A DNA stretch of 64,000 bases from Cranoglanis bouderius (GCA_023630585.1 CM042547.1:1114450-1178449), one strand, 5' to 3'; counted from the first letter of the stretch, positions 20,911-32,503 are shown. Notes: a model not told the origin generated them from the sequence alone. Numbers and translations: made by a program.

Positions 20911-21082
20911 TAGGCCATTGTGACGGACATTACTGTGAACCTCATCATTGTTAATCTAACACTGCGCATCAGACAGGTCCCTTTACTGGCACCATGTGTT
21001 GCTATGACCTACAGTTGCAAGTGGTAAATATAGTGACACGTTTTACCCAGGTGATTGCAAATGAGTTCCTGAGCACCAAGCA

Positions 21083-22463
21083 CAGTTGCAATCAAAATTA
21101 TTCAACCCCCATTGCAAATCAGGTTTATTGTCAAAATTTACAGACTTTCAGCTGTTTGCAATAAACAAATCAAACAAAAGCAATTGAAACAGTTCAACAC
21201 AACAAATGCTTCAAGTAGTTTCCCCAAATTCAACTGAAAATGCAACTTATAATGACTTCTCCAGTTTCAAAATTATTCAACCCCTTCATGGCAAGCATCT
21301 TTAGTACTTAGTAGAGCACCCTTTTGCTGTTATGACCTGCTGCAAACAAGATGCATAGGCAGACACCAGCTTCTGGCAGCGTTCCTGAGGAATCTTAGCC
21401 CATTCCTCATGAGCAATGGCCTCCAGTTCAGTAATATTCTTGGGTTTGCGTACTGCAACCACCTTCTTCAAATTCCACCAGAGATTTTCTATGGGGTTCA
21501 AGACAGGTGACTCTGATGGGCCTGTAGAATCTTCCAGGATGTCTTCTGCAACCAAGCCTTGGTGGAATTTGAGATATGCTTGGGATCATTGTCCTGTTGG
21601 AAGGTCCAATGATGCCCAAGCTTCAGCTTCCTCACAGACGGCATGAAGTTTTCTCCTAGGATTTCCTGATACTTAAATGAATCCATCTTGCCTTCTACCC
21701 GCTGCAGGTTTCCAGTGCCATAGGATGCAAAGCAGCCCCAGAGCATCACCGAGCCACCACCATGCTTGATTGTGGATAGAGTGTTCTTTCTTCATTCTTC
21801 TTTCTCCAGACATACTGCGGATCCATCATGCCGAAAAGTTCCAGTTTTGTTTCATCGCTCCACAGAACAGAATCCCAAAACTTCTGTGGCTCATTTATAT
21901 GATTTTGAGCCGACTTGGAGTTCTGGCATGGAAACCTTCTTCGTTTAGTACGTGCCATACTGTGCTCACTGAAACCTCAGTGCCTGCTGCCACCAAGTCT
22001 TGCTGCAGGTCTTTTGCAGTCACTCGAGGGTTTTTCACAACCTGTCTTCTCAGAAATCTGGTTGCAGCCGTTGATAGCTTCCTTTTCCTGCCTCGTCCAG
22101 GTATTTCATGTATTTTCTGCCCCTAGCCAGTTCAGGTATTTCATGTGTTCCAGCTCAAGCACACCTGGTGCAGCTAATGAAGCCCTTGATTAGTTGCATC
22201 AAGTGTGCTTGAGACAACACCTGTTTTACATATTTGTGCTGTTGTGAGGGATTCTATTCAGGGGGTTGAATAATTTTGAGACTGGAGAAGTCATTATAAG
22301 TCGCATTTTCAGTTGAATTTGGGGAAACCACTTGAAGCATTCGTTGTGTTGAACTATTTCAATTGCTTTTGTTTGATTTGTTCATTGCAAACAACTGAAA
22401 GTCTGTAAATTTTGACAATAAACCTGATTTGCAATGGGGGTTGAATAATTCCGATTGCAACTG
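21083..22463 (-). mobile_element. Family B Tc1-like element, near full length
   Basis: The left tip cagttgcaatcaaaattatt begins at 21083; the dinucleotide before it is CA rather than TA, probably mutated. The right tip ends ccgattgcaactg at 22463 and is followed by TA. Shared subterminal blocks (caaatcaggtttattgtcaa; gacttctccagt) appear at both ends in inverted orientation. The N-terminal HTH region is deleted between about 22100 and 22150. Confidence 0.9.
21301..21958 (-). pseudogene. Tc1-like transposase relic (family B, 21 kb copy)
   Basis: Minus-strand pieces in several frames are, in order: MARTKRRRFPCQNSKSAQNH to DSVLWSDETKLELFGMMDPQ (first Asp), MMLWGCFASYGTGNLQRVEG to FQQDNDPKHISNSTKAWL (second Asp), and ESPVLNPIENLWWNLKKVVA (Glu; Asp of SPDLNP changed to Val). 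It ends at ITAKGCSTKY. The frame changes near 21750 and near 21540. The HTH and linker upstream are missing apart from a decayed remnant. Confidence 0.85.
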
Positions 22464-22873
22464 TAAGTCATAGTTTAAAAAACAACAACTTATTGTTTAA
22501 TATGTTCTTCTATTACCAAAGTTCACATGCAACTTATCTGCAGCACCTTCTATATGTTGAATATCAACGTTCTGGTAGAAGCCTATGTTGCATAGCAATG
22601 CATCAAACTTTCAGTCGAATGCTCTGTATGCCATGTTGTATGCAACTTCTACCACTATGCTATTTGAATAAGAACAATGTATATGTGGGTATTCTCAAAA
22701 CCCTGAAAGTCTCTAAGTCTCATAAAAGTAAAGAATTTACAGCCTAAAAAATGAAAACACACACATTATCGTACTGCATTACCACACGACTTGCAAGCCT
22801 CATTGTGTTTGGAGAGAAAAGGAGACGTTTCATGACCGGGTAAGTTCATATTGATATAAAATTATTTATTATA

Positions 22874-23229
22874 CAGGGTGTCCCAAAAGTCTCCATACAT
22901 AGGGAAAAGTTTATTTACAAAACATCCGCTACATGATTGCCATTTATTTGTGAACACACACGGAGACGTCTCTCCTGACTTAGGCTCCCAGTTTGGCAAC
23001 AGTGTCGTGTGTGATGTGCTTGCCATGTTGTCCATCGCAACCTTGTGACAGGTTCCTGATCCAGCCATGAGAATGATTTCAATATGTTCTTCTTTTGTCA
23101 AAGGCATTTTTAAAGGCTATCTGGAAAAAAAAACATATATAATATAAACTAAGTGTGAAAATTTTTGGAAGACATTTTGCTAAAAAGTGTTAATTTCCCC
23201 CTATGTATGGAGACTTTTGGGACACCCTG
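22874..23229 (-). mobile_element. Mariner-type MITE with 'acagggtgtcccaaaag' ends
   Basis: The 356-bp element begins cagggtgtcccaaaagtctc and ends gagacttttgggacaccctg, flanked by TA on both sides (22872-22873 and 23230-23231). On the minus strand it keeps the start of a transposase frame, MPLTKEEHIEIILMAGSGTC (23107 down), resembling the first helix of mariner/IS630-type transposases. After about 30 residues the coding region is gone, so it is an internal-deletion derivative. Confidence 0.88.
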
Positions 23230-23672
23230 TATATTGATCTTATTCAAGTAATGTAGTGGCATTATATCTAGCATGCGCCATGAGGCAAATATACAGCTAT
23301 CAGTACAAAAAATTCCAAAGATTTTAACACAGAGGATCTATTTCTTTTCAGGTCAACAAAATTGGCCATGACAAAAAAAAAGTAGTTGTAGGACAGAATC
23401 CTTCAGAATAGCACTCTATTAATAAAATAATGTACAAAGTTCAAAAGTACAAAAGATCTTGATATCTCTATATCTTGGTGGGGTCCAAATGTCTGAAATA
23501 TCTGACAGTTTTGACCTTGTGGGGAAATGCGGCTTGTACTGCAGCTTTTGTTTAAAAAAAAAAAAAAAAAAAAGGGCCAAAGCTTTCCTTCTGGTTACTG
23601 AGGTTAATTAGCTGCATTAATATTTATGTCAACTGAAGGTCTTCACACAGATTTAGACAGACACAAACATGC
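23230..23672. other. No gene recognised
   Basis: AT-rich spacer with a poly-A run at 23552-23572. No frame or repeat end recognised. Confidence 0.5.
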
Positions 23673-23674
23673 GT

Positions 23675-23765
<91 letters not shown>

Positions 23766-23767
23766 TG
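23673..23767. repeat. (TG)n microsatellite
   Basis: A TG run of about 95 bp with two TC interruptions. Confidence 0.97.
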
Positions 23768-23966
23768 GCTGTAGTCATTTCTGTAAAATGTGTGCTTTTC
23801 TCACTACTTGGTGTTTGCAGTATCAAATATTTTCCATCAAATGCACAAACTTTGAAGATGTTTATGTTGTTTTTAGTCATTGAATTGAAAAGAAGATAAA
23901 GAACTTCTTAAAGAAAGTTTATGCTTTGTTGGATAATAGGAAATAACCCATGAAAATATCAATTCA

Positions 23967-24110
23967 CTGTAAAAAAAAAAAAAACATCAAGTTAAAATAT
24001 CTTGAATATAGTCACATTTAGCTAGTATTTCCTATTATAAGATTCAATCAACTAAATATATTATTTAATATATTTCTAGCATTTTTATTGATTTAAGTTT
24101 CAATTATTAT
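23967..24110. mobile_element. Half-copy of AT-rich foldback MITE (family M)
   Basis: It starts cactgtaaaa then acatcaagttaaaatatctt and gaatatagtcacattta, matching the left half of the complete copies at 25952 and 57281. The right half is not present before the CA repeat at 24119. Confidence 0.6.
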
Positions 24111-24117
24111 TGTTCTT

Positions 24118-24118
<1 letters not shown>

Positions 24119-24149
<31 letters not shown>
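24119..24149. repeat. (CA)n microsatellite
   Basis: A pure CA run of about 31 bp. Confidence 0.95.
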
Positions 24150-24150
<1 letters not shown>

Positions 24151-24373
24151 ACTTTTCCCAGCCCCATGCCACCTGATAATGCAAGGTCATCCATTTTCTC
24201 ACTATGTTTACCTCTGGATTTTAATAAAAACCCTCTGTCTGATACACTGTTGCTGGGAAACACATCACACAATTGCGAAAAGGGTTAGCAACTAGCAGAC
24301 TAAATTCCTTTGTGTGCAAAGCTGATCCAAAACAGTGCAGATGGGTGATCACTCAGTCCAGTTGTGTAATATA

Positions 24374-25550
24374 CAGTCCCTTCGAAACTATTGGCAAGAC
24401 CAATTCTTTAGCTAATACAACAATTCAGAATCTCCTGAAAAGGAAAGAAAGCACTGTTGTACTAGCAACCAGAAATTGAACAGGTCGCCCAAGGAAAACA
24501 ACAGCAGTTGATGGCAAAAACATTGTGAGAGCTGTAAAGGAAAACCCAAAAAGAGAAATCAGTGACATTACCAACAACCTCCACAGGGCAGGGGTGAAGG
24601 TATCACAGTCCACCGTTTGAAGAAGACTTCAAGAGCAGAAATATAGAGGCCATAACACAAGATGCAAACCACTCATCATCAGTAAGAATCAGAAAGCCAG
24701 ATTGGAATTTACAAAGAAATACAGAGATGAGCCACAGAAGTTCTGGAACCAAGATTAACCTCTACTAAAGTGATGGAAAGGCTATCACTTTGGTTAAAAA
24801 AAAAATGTGGAGAAAGGAAGGCTCTGCTCATAATCCAAAACATACAAGCTCATGGTGGAGGTAGTGTCTTGGCTTGGGCTTTCATGGCTGCTTCTGAAAC
24901 AGGCTCACTAATCTTTATTGATGATGTAACTCATGATGGTAGCAGCAGAATGAATTCAGAAGTTTACAGGAACATTTTGTCTGCCAATTTACAGAGAAAT
25001 CTACAATCTAATGGGAGGAACTCTGTGATGCAATGACCCAAAACCCATTGCCACCACAACAAAGGACTTTATCCGGGGGGGGGAAAGTGGAAGGTTTTAG
25101 ACTGGCCAAGTCAATCACCAGACCTTAACCCAATTGAGCTGCATTTCATCTCCTGAAGAGGAGACTGAAGGGAGAAACCCCCCCGAAATAAACAACAACG
25201 GAAAGAGGCTGCGATAAAAGCCTGGAAAAGCATCACAAAAGATGAAACTCACAAGGTGGTGATGTCAATGAGTTGCAGGCTTGATGCATTTATTGCAAGC
25301 AAGGGATATGCCACCAAATATTACGTGTTATATACTTTAATACTATATCATCCTATACTTTTGCTCACCTTAAAATTGGGAGGTCTTCCACCAAAGGTGC
25401 CATGTTGTAAGTTGTTTGTAAATGTAAATATCAGGAAATGAAAGCTGAAGTTCTGCTCAATAGATCTGTCTTTTGATCTCAAACACAAATATCTTTATGG
25501 TATAGCAAAAACAAAAGAATTGACTTTGCTATTCCAGTACTTTCTGGAAC
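24374..25550 (+). mobile_element. Degenerate Tc1-like element (family F)
   Basis: The left tip cagtcccttcgaaactattg follows TA (24372-24373). The far end is decayed, but 'gaattgactttgctattcca' and 'gtactttctgga' near 25515-25548 fit the matching inverted end. Plus-strand relics include aaggaaaacaacagcagttg (linker), HGGGSVLAWAFMAASETGSL (the HGGGSV.W strand) near 24845, and accttaacccaattgagctg, which encodes the LNPIE site, at 25123. Many stops and indels are present. Confidence 0.8.
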
Positions 25551-25951
25551 AGTGCACAATTTACACAGTGTTTTGTGGCTGTACTTGTTTTTGTAATTCT
25601 AATCCTGCAGGCCACATAATGGTCTCCACTATTTCAGGAAATCTTCATGTCTCATTAATATTAATATAATGTAGTTAAATGTTGTGTAAAAACTGTGTAA
25701 ACGTGTTATTAAAATGTAGTTATGTTTGCAGTCAACAGTATAACTTGGTAATGATAAAAGTCACTTTCAGAAAAAAGGGACTGTCAAATTTACAAATGTA
25801 ACAATATCTTCAAAGGTGGCCCTTTAAAGATAATTTGAGAAAAAAATAAGATCCACTTATGTACCTTAAATACGTTTTAAATATACACTATTTTCTCTCG
25901 ATTCTGATATTAATAGTGAAAAAAGACATACTTTTCCAGGAACCATCCCAG
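25551..25951. other. No gene recognised
   Basis: AT-rich sequence between a Tc1 relic and a MITE. Confidence 0.5.
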
Positions 25952-26302
25952 CACAGCAAAAATATTATATCTTCGCAGGTGAAAATGTCTTGAATATGGG
26001 CAAATTTATCTAATGTTCTTATTATGTGATTATGATTATTATACATCAAATATAAGATTATTCAGCCTGTTTTTAGATGCTTTAACTCATTTCAAGATTT
26101 AAATGTTCTTGTTCTATTGGCAGATAATTTTGCCTCTTTCTAGAAATTAATGCTTAAAATTTCAAGCTTGAAATGAGTAAAAATGTCTAGAAATATGCTT
26201 AATTATCATGTGTTCGGTTTATTGCAAACGTGTAACAGGAAATACATACATTTGACTATATTCAAGATATGTTCACTTGCTGAGGTGCCATTTTTTGCAG
26301 TG
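25952..26302. mobile_element. AT-rich foldback MITE (family M)
   Basis: The left end cacagcaaaaatattatatc, then ttcgcaggtgaaaatgtctt, pairs with the right end acttgctgaggtgccatttt and ttgcagtg. The left and right halves are inverted versions of each other over much of their length (gcttgaaatgagtaaaaatg against ctcatttcaagatttaaatg). A second complete copy is at 57281-57633. It has no coding capacity. Confidence 0.75.
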
Positions 26303-26688
26303 TGTGACACAATAAAACTTCTGTAACACTGAACAATCATGAGTCACCTACACTTGAAAATACCAAATGCATACTACCATGCTAAATAGTACTCACTGTC
26401 ACTACTCCACTGGTGTCATTACTATTTAGCCATACTACTTAGTGTGCATTGTGTAGTTTGGGACACAGTCTAGAGTTCTATTTAAATGTAATTATGAGAA
26501 GAATGATGCAGCAAAATTCACATAGCAAAAATCATACATCCTGTAGTTTTAAAAACTTTATGCCTGCAGTTCAAAGCCTTCATTAACATCTGTCCAGAAG
26601 TTTATAGGTCAAAATGTCCAATGACATGTGGAAGAGAACCCGACCAAATAACGTAAGAATATGGAAAGTGAAAATGATATGTGCTCAC
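26303..26688 (-). other. Start of vsnl1 intron 2 (no repeat recognised)
   Basis: Lies immediately downstream of the exon 2 donor on the minus strand. I see nothing else here. Confidence 0.5.
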
Positions 26689-26850
26689 CTTCACATATAG
26701 CTGCTGGAACTCGTCGAGGTTGAGGCGGCCACTGGGGCAGTCCTTTAGGAAGCCTTTGTACCACTGCTTTAGCTCATGCTCATTAAACTCTGTGTTCTTT
26801 ACCAGATCATCCAGCACCTCAGGGGTCAGCTTGCTGTTCTGTTTCCCCAT
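26689..26850 (-). CDS. vsnl1: Visinin-like 1, first coding exon (residues 1-54)
   Basis: Visinin-like 1 is a neuronal calcium sensor that binds calcium through EF hands and moves to membranes through an N-terminal myristoyl group. The exon encodes 54 residues from MGKQNSKL to FQQLYVK. Gly2 and the following KQNSK form the N-myristoylation signal of this family. EFNEHELKQWYKGFLKDCPS is the first, non-binding EF-hand region, with the Cys-Pro typical of these proteins. The string NEHELKQWYKGFLKDCPSGR, and LVK at residues 16-18, favour VSNL1 over hippocalcin or HPCAL1; from memory about five conservative differences separate it from the mammalian protein. The exon starts in the 5' UTR seven bases before the ATG (26857) and ends in phase 0 after Lys54 at gtgagc (26688 down). 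The next exon should begin FFPYGDASKF; it is not found in this window. Teleosts have two paralogues (a and b), which I cannot tell apart here. Confidence 0.95.
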
Positions 26851-26875
26851 GGTGTCTCTGTAGGAGACAGGCCAG
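26851..26875 (-). promoter_or_regulatory. vsnl1: 5' UTR tip and splice acceptor of vsnl1 exon 2
   Basis: On the minus strand ctggcctgtctcctacag is a pyrimidine-rich tract with a consensus CAG acceptor. The exon begins at 26857 with agacacc just before ATG. The acc preceding ATG also gives a favourable Kozak context (A at -3). Confidence 0.9.
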
Positions 26876-29800
26876 AGAAAGATGAACAGATCTACATTTG
26901 TCTATAATTTATGACAATTGTCAATTATCGGCCAATTAAGTAATTGACGGAGAAAAGGTACATATGCTCAAATGCAAAAACCTTTTTAAACTTGGAGTTG
27001 ATACAAAATATAAACACATCTAAAACCTGTACCCAAATGGTTGATGTGAATATGTTTGTGGCTGATTGTACAGGTGTACCTATTAAAGTGGCCAGTGATT
27101 TTATATACTACATAATGCACTGTGTCAAAAACAGCCTTGTCATCTTTGTCGTTTGCAAATAATACTGTTACACTGCAATACATAGTTACAAATATTTCAT
27201 AGTTAAGAGCCCTTGAGATGAAACACTCATTAAAATATGATGGTGCAGTGATTTGATTACACACATCATCTCGAATAACCGCAGTTAGGAGATTATGTAA
27301 TGATTGTGACAAGACTACCTGAAACAAGCGCAGATGTGTTGATCATCAGTTATACAATATATTGTGATCTTACACATTACTATGTTAACAACACTATCAT
27401 CTGTGAGTGTTTTAAATATGGAAGGCGCCATACCTAGATAAGTCAAGTTGCCCCAAATATACTGATATTAATAGACTTTTGAGGCCCAGTACAATGGCTG
27501 TATCATGATATTTGGTGATTATTATAGCTACTGAATAATGAATAGAGCCAGTCAGTGGGGATGATATCATCAGATAGATAATTTAGAATGTATCAAACAT
27601 ATGTTTGGTGTAATTATCCAGACAAAAGAGTCCTAACAAAAAAACAAAAAACAAAAAACAGAATGAGCAATCAAAAGTAATGGGCAAATTACATAAGATA
27701 ATATGACCACAAGGAACAATGTTGCATCCAATGTATTCTGGTAAACACACAGGCGTATGCATGGGCAGAGAAAATTAGACTTGCATAGCTTGCATAACAG
27801 TTTAGAAGAGAGAGAGCCTTCCAGAAAACTCTGTGGAGGTTTGATGGAATAACAGGGCAGATGGCTTCTCAAAAAAAACACATCAGAATTGAAGCCAAAT
27901 CCTTTCAAATCCCCAAATTTGCTGCCATCTTTCCCACTGTGCCAATCCATTTTAGAGGGGTGATGTTATTTCAACCAAGTTACCACTGTTTATCTGTATG
28001 GCATGCAGCTGTTTTGAGCCTGCTTCTGAGCCTCTGTCACAGGCGAACACGTGATTGCGCACACACAGATATTGCAGTGTTACACGGTGGACGGGTTCGT
28101 TAAGCGGTTGGATGTCACTTACAAAATTATAAAGAGGCATTGTTACATTTTTAGACAAACATTTAATAAACAAACAAATAGAGACAGGATTGTAGTCAAC
28201 TTTGAAACTGGGAAATAAACACAAACTGTAATTAAATTTCTCACATGAGTGGTATTCCATTTCCAAAGAAATGGAGGATTGAACAACATTGTTTTTCATG
28301 TGTTTTCCTTGTGTGGAGGCGGATGAAGAATAGGATTTGCATTCGACTCCAGATCTCACCTCACCACCCACGCTGCACTGCTCTTGAAACTGCAATCCAT
28401 AGTCAGAGGTCATGGCTAAAGAACACATCACATCACGCACACACACAAAAAAAGCCAGTGCTGCAAGATGATGGCTCCACATCAAACAAGGTGGTAATGC
28501 AGGAACCAAGATCTTTTGAGATTATTTCTCTTCACATCCACCAGCTTGCCCCAAGCATTTTATGTGACACAGCAGATGTCACTGTAGGGTGTTTACAGTA
28601 CCCTCATGAGCTCTGAATCAGGAAAAAATCAGCACAGATTGGTCCTCCATGGAATGTAGTAAGTGTAATTATAAACAGATTCCAGACTTACCACATAAAA
28701 CTGGGTTGTTTCTTTAAATAGACTAACATCCCATCTGATTCAACTATTTTATCGATTATAGCCCTGGCAAATCAGTGTTTATCAGAGTGTTTTGCAGTCC
28801 AGAAAAAAAGCATGGTGTGATACGACGTGATAGGGACATTCAAAATAGTTATATTGTTAACACCATACATACTTCTTTAAAATAACATGACAAAAATGCC
28901 ATTACTAGGTGTGGTATATCTATTGAAACATGCTACATATGTAGTTATAAGAGCTAAACAGATACCATGATAGACTGGTATTGAGTTGTATGGTTATCAT
29001 TACATAAATTTTCCATATCGCTCCACCCATCCTGTAGACACACCATGCAGTCGTGTTCTAAAGCACAAGCAACATTTTCTGTTGACTGGGTTTCTCTTTC
29101 GAGTGCACAGCATTTGCATAAAACATACTCCATCCTGACATGGCCAATCTTTTACATTTGAAATGGTCCTTACATTCAAAAGGATGTGTTTTTTTTTGTG
29201 TGTGTGTACTATAACATGTCTTATTCAGGGAGAAATGAGATATTGTTACAGGTAAAAGAAAAATGTACGATGTTTAGTTTATGAGCTTCAATGATGATCA
29301 GTTTAGTGATATAGAATTGACTCCCTATCACCTCCCATCTATTTTCTATTTAATCTAGATCACTATTCATGCTTCAACAACAACACCAAAAAAAAAAAAA
29401 AAACCAGCATGAAGCTTTTCCCTATACAAGCAGACCAGGTTGAATCGATCTGTACGAATGATTTTGGCTTTTCAGGCAATGCTGCTTTAATGCAGCTACA
29501 TAAAATTGATCTTTTTCAATTACACAAAGAGAAAAACAGGCTGCTGTTGAGAGCAGAGCAGAGCACATCCGGCTCCAGTCCTGTCAACATTCACAACTAG
29601 ATCATGACTAACAATTGTACTCAGCAGTACATTCATTATCTTATTACCACTTCTGAAACAATTATCACAATCATTATCATTTACGCAGCACTTGTGGTGT
29701 TTACTGAATATGAGGTTATTAAAATAGTATAATGCTGACCAGCACTTAGAAGCGAATGGCAAGCCATGTGAAACTCTCACCACGGATAAGAGGGGCTTTT

Positions 29801-30838
29801 CCGTATACATGGAACACAGCCTTTGTGCTACACAATATATTCTAGTTAATAGTTATTGCGATGTTGGCTGATATTGAAGAAGGCTGCCATACACATCCTA
29901 ACCTATCTCAGATGGTTTTGAGATGAGTTTGTGGGGGGTCTTCTTTTTAAATAATGGATTTTACATGATCCAAAAAATGTAAACATGATATATTTGGTGA
30001 AAACGAAGACCCGTGCCACATCCAAAGATGCTTAATACACTGCAAGATTACAGCTTAATCTCTGATGTAGATTGCGATGCACTATGCTGTCATTATTGCT
30101 CAGTCTTAACTCTAGATCCACATGATCCTATGGACTACATACAGTACATGATATAAATGAAAGAGGATCTGCTTTACTGGTAGCAGACGCATTGTGTAAC
30201 ATTCGCTTGCATCCATCCTTTCTCTTCTTTCTGCGATGACCTTGAGGGTCTAAGTTCGCTGCAACGACAATGATTTCAATGTGGCAATCTAACTTTAAGT
30301 AGATTGCAGTATAGCCTGTTAAGATGTTTACATCACTGATACCCAGCTGTCGTAGCTTACTACAGAGGAACTTTTCCTCCCATTAGGCTCAACCCTGGAC
30401 TCCAATCTCATGCGCAACATAACTGATAAAGTGCATAACAATGGAGGTAAAAATATGAGAGTGGAAGCCGTTTCATGAGCGCATACCGACACAGAATAAA
30501 AACATTAGCAATACCTTCAAGGTCCATTTACGTGTAGTTACCAGTGGCCCTTCACACAAAACCATGATATGTCCTTTATTGCTTGCTTTTGTTTAATTAT
30601 CATAGGAATTAGTCATGCAAATAAGTTCTGGTTTGGCCATTTTGAAGTCTTTAAATGGAATATTTATTTATCTCTGCAGGAAAATGCATTTAAAAGGGTT
30701 TTGTTAATACTGAAAGCATTCAAACGGGATGAAGGTGGCCGATAACGACGTGTAAATACTTTCAAATGCACGCGCTCCGTGCATGTACACTGCAAGAGCC
30801 ACGGACGAGTCATAAAAAAAAAAAACACACACACTTAC
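26858..30838 (-). other. vsnl1: Putative vsnl1 intron 1
   Basis: Bounded on the minus strand by a consensus donor (AG then gtaagt at 30838) and the exon 2 acceptor (cag ending 26858). It is about 4 kb long. It contains a short Tc1-like tip near 27068-27100 (caggtgtacctattaaagtg, family K) and poly-A runs, but no other gene that I can support. An intron in the 5' UTR upstream of the ATG exon agrees with what I know of the vertebrate VSNL1 gene. Confidence 0.6.
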
Positions 30839-31060
30839 CTTTTCCAAGGAGTAGCAGAAGACCCTGTGTGTGTTTTCCGCTTCGAGTGACAATACAAGGT
30901 GAGTGCAGACGTGTGTTTCCAAGGCGAGAAGAGTCGTGCAATAGACGTAGAGGAGGAGAAAACCGTTAACGCGGGACGCCGCAGATGAAGTGACGCTAGA
31001 CGAGAAACAGCCGAGCGAGCACGAGCTCTCTCTCTCTCTCTCTCTCTCTCTCCTGCACGC
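30839..31060 (-). other. vsnl1: Putative non-coding first exon of vsnl1 (5' UTR)
   Basis: The minus strand carries a strong donor, ggaaaag then gtaagtgtgtg, at 30839/30838. The roughly 220 bases upstream are GC- and CpG-rich compared with the surrounding AT-rich DNA (for example gcggcgtcccgcgttaacgg). They contain no ATG on the minus strand, as expected for a leader. The 5' end is an estimate. The link to exon 2 is inferred from strand, spacing and splice signals, not from transcript data. Confidence 0.6.
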
Positions 31061-31110
31061 AACTGCACAAGCCTGATGTGCTGCTATAATAACAAATTAA
31101 CACTAACACA
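31025..31110 (-). promoter_or_regulatory. vsnl1: Putative vsnl1 promoter with GA tract
   Basis: A GA/CT tract (31025-31052) lies at the upstream edge of the CpG-rich patch. About 35-40 bp further upstream on the minus strand is gttattatagcagc, a weak TATA-like match (around 31084-31095). Transcription may start near 31050-31060. This is a placement from sequence only. Confidence 0.35.
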
Positions 31111-31131
31111 AATGACACGCAACTGTAAATA

Positions 31132-31640
31132 CGCTATATTGCCAAAAGTATGTGGACACCTGACCATCACCGTCACACCCATATGTGCTTGTTGAACATC
31201 CCATTCCAGATTTAGTCACACTTTGCTGTTATAATAACCTTCACTCTTCTGAGAAGTCTTTCCATTTGTTCATTCAGCCACAAGGGCGTTAGTGAGATCA
31301 AGCACTGGTGTTGTGTGAGGAGGTCTGGGGTGCAGTCGGTGTTCCAATTCATCCCAAAGGTGTTCAGTGGGGTTGAGGTCAGGGCTCTGTGCAGGACACT
31401 CGAATTCTTCCGTTCCAGCCTTGGCAAACCATGTCTTCATGGAGCTCATTTTATGCACAGGGGCATCATCATGCTGGAACAGGTTTGGGCCTCTTAGCTG
31501 CAGTGAAGGGAATCTGTAATGCTACAGCATACAGAGACATTCTATACAATTGTGTGCTTCCAGCTTTGTGACAACAATTTGGGGAAGAACCACAGATGGG
31601 TGTGATGGTCAGGTGTCCACATACTTTTGGCCATATAGTG
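31132..31640 (-). mobile_element. Tc1-like deletion derivative next to vsnl1 promoter (family G)
   Basis: Tips cgctatattgccaaaagtat and atacttttggccatatagtg are inverted repeats flanked by TA (31130-31131 and 31641-31642). The minus strand keeps only the end of a transposase: SPDLNPTEHLWDELEHRLHP (catalytic Glu) and LDLTNALVAEW. Fragments of the opposite side (gttgaacatcccattcc) remain near the tip. At 509 bp it is about one third of a full element. Confidence 0.88.
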
Positions 31641-32283
31641 TATTTCCCTGCTGAAAAATCCAGCTTAGTCTGAACAGCTACCAGCTGACAAAAGTAGTGA
31701 CACATTTCCACTACTAATGAAACATCATAGGCAAGCTGTTCTTAGGAAATAAGGCAATTAAATCTCAAATGTTTATTGATCAGTTTAAGCAAGTCATTAG
31801 GAAGCTGGAAACAAGGCAGATATAATCTACCAGCATGACCGGATTGGCCTGTGTTCACAGTTAAAACAAGCTATAACACTTTTTTATCTGAAATTTGAAA
31901 AAACAAACAAACAAACAAACAAAAAAAAACATCAAATTTATTTCTTAAGATCATCTGTCAAACAGCGTACACTACAAAAAATTACATCTTATCAAGTGAA
32001 AAATATCAGAATATACCTAGTCAATAAACCAATAAACCAATTACAGTAAACCAAATATAATATTATCAAACTTATTTCTATACATTTTTTACTGATTTGA
32101 AGCTGGAAATAGCCTATTGGCAGATTATTTTGCTAATTTTAAGTATTTATTTTTGAAAAAGAAGCAAAAGTATACGCCAACAGATAAATCCAGATTTATT
32201 GGAAAAATTATTGTATAAAAAACTTTGCGTGCAATATTTCAAACTTTTCACTCAAGCAACTGGAGCTTTTAAAAAAAAAATAA
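31641..32283. other. No gene; half-copy of family M MITE at about 31972-32150
   Basis: The words acactacaaaaaattacatc, ttatcaagtgaaaaatatca and ttgaagctggaaatagcc match the AT-rich foldback MITE at 57281 and 25952, but the right end is not preserved. There is nothing else beyond poly-A tracts. Confidence 0.5.
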
Positions 32284-32503
32284 CAGTGGTGCAGTGTCGC
32301 AGCAAGCATTGCCGCCTCACAGCTCTGGAATCCCTGGTTCAATCCTGAGCTTGGGTTACTGTCTGTATGGAGTTTCTGTGCATGTTCTTCCTGTGACCGT
32401 GTGGGTTTCATCCAGGTTCTCTGGTTTCCTTGCACCTCCCAAAATCATGCCAGTAGGTGGATTGTGTAAATGAAATTGCCTGTAGGTGTGGGTGAGTGTG
32501 TGA

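Noticed and set aside
21770..22193. Plus-strand frames of 92-118 codons
   Set aside because: Antisense to the family B transposase; similar shadow frames recur over the other B copies.
1..26688. Search for vsnl1 exon 3 (FFPYGDASKF, then EF-hand loops 2-4)
   Set aside because: No matching translation was found on the minus strand by reading; the exon probably lies outside the window.
27952..28509. 185-codon minus-strand frame inside vsnl1 intron 1
   Set aside because: Long for chance, but it has no recognisable domain, an irregular composition and no splice or promoter support; left as unproven.
30892..30905. Plus-strand splice-donor-like aag/gtgagt within the vsnl1 leader, suggesting a divergent transcript
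   Set aside because: A single consensus donor without an exon, promoter or partner acceptor on the plus strand is too weak.
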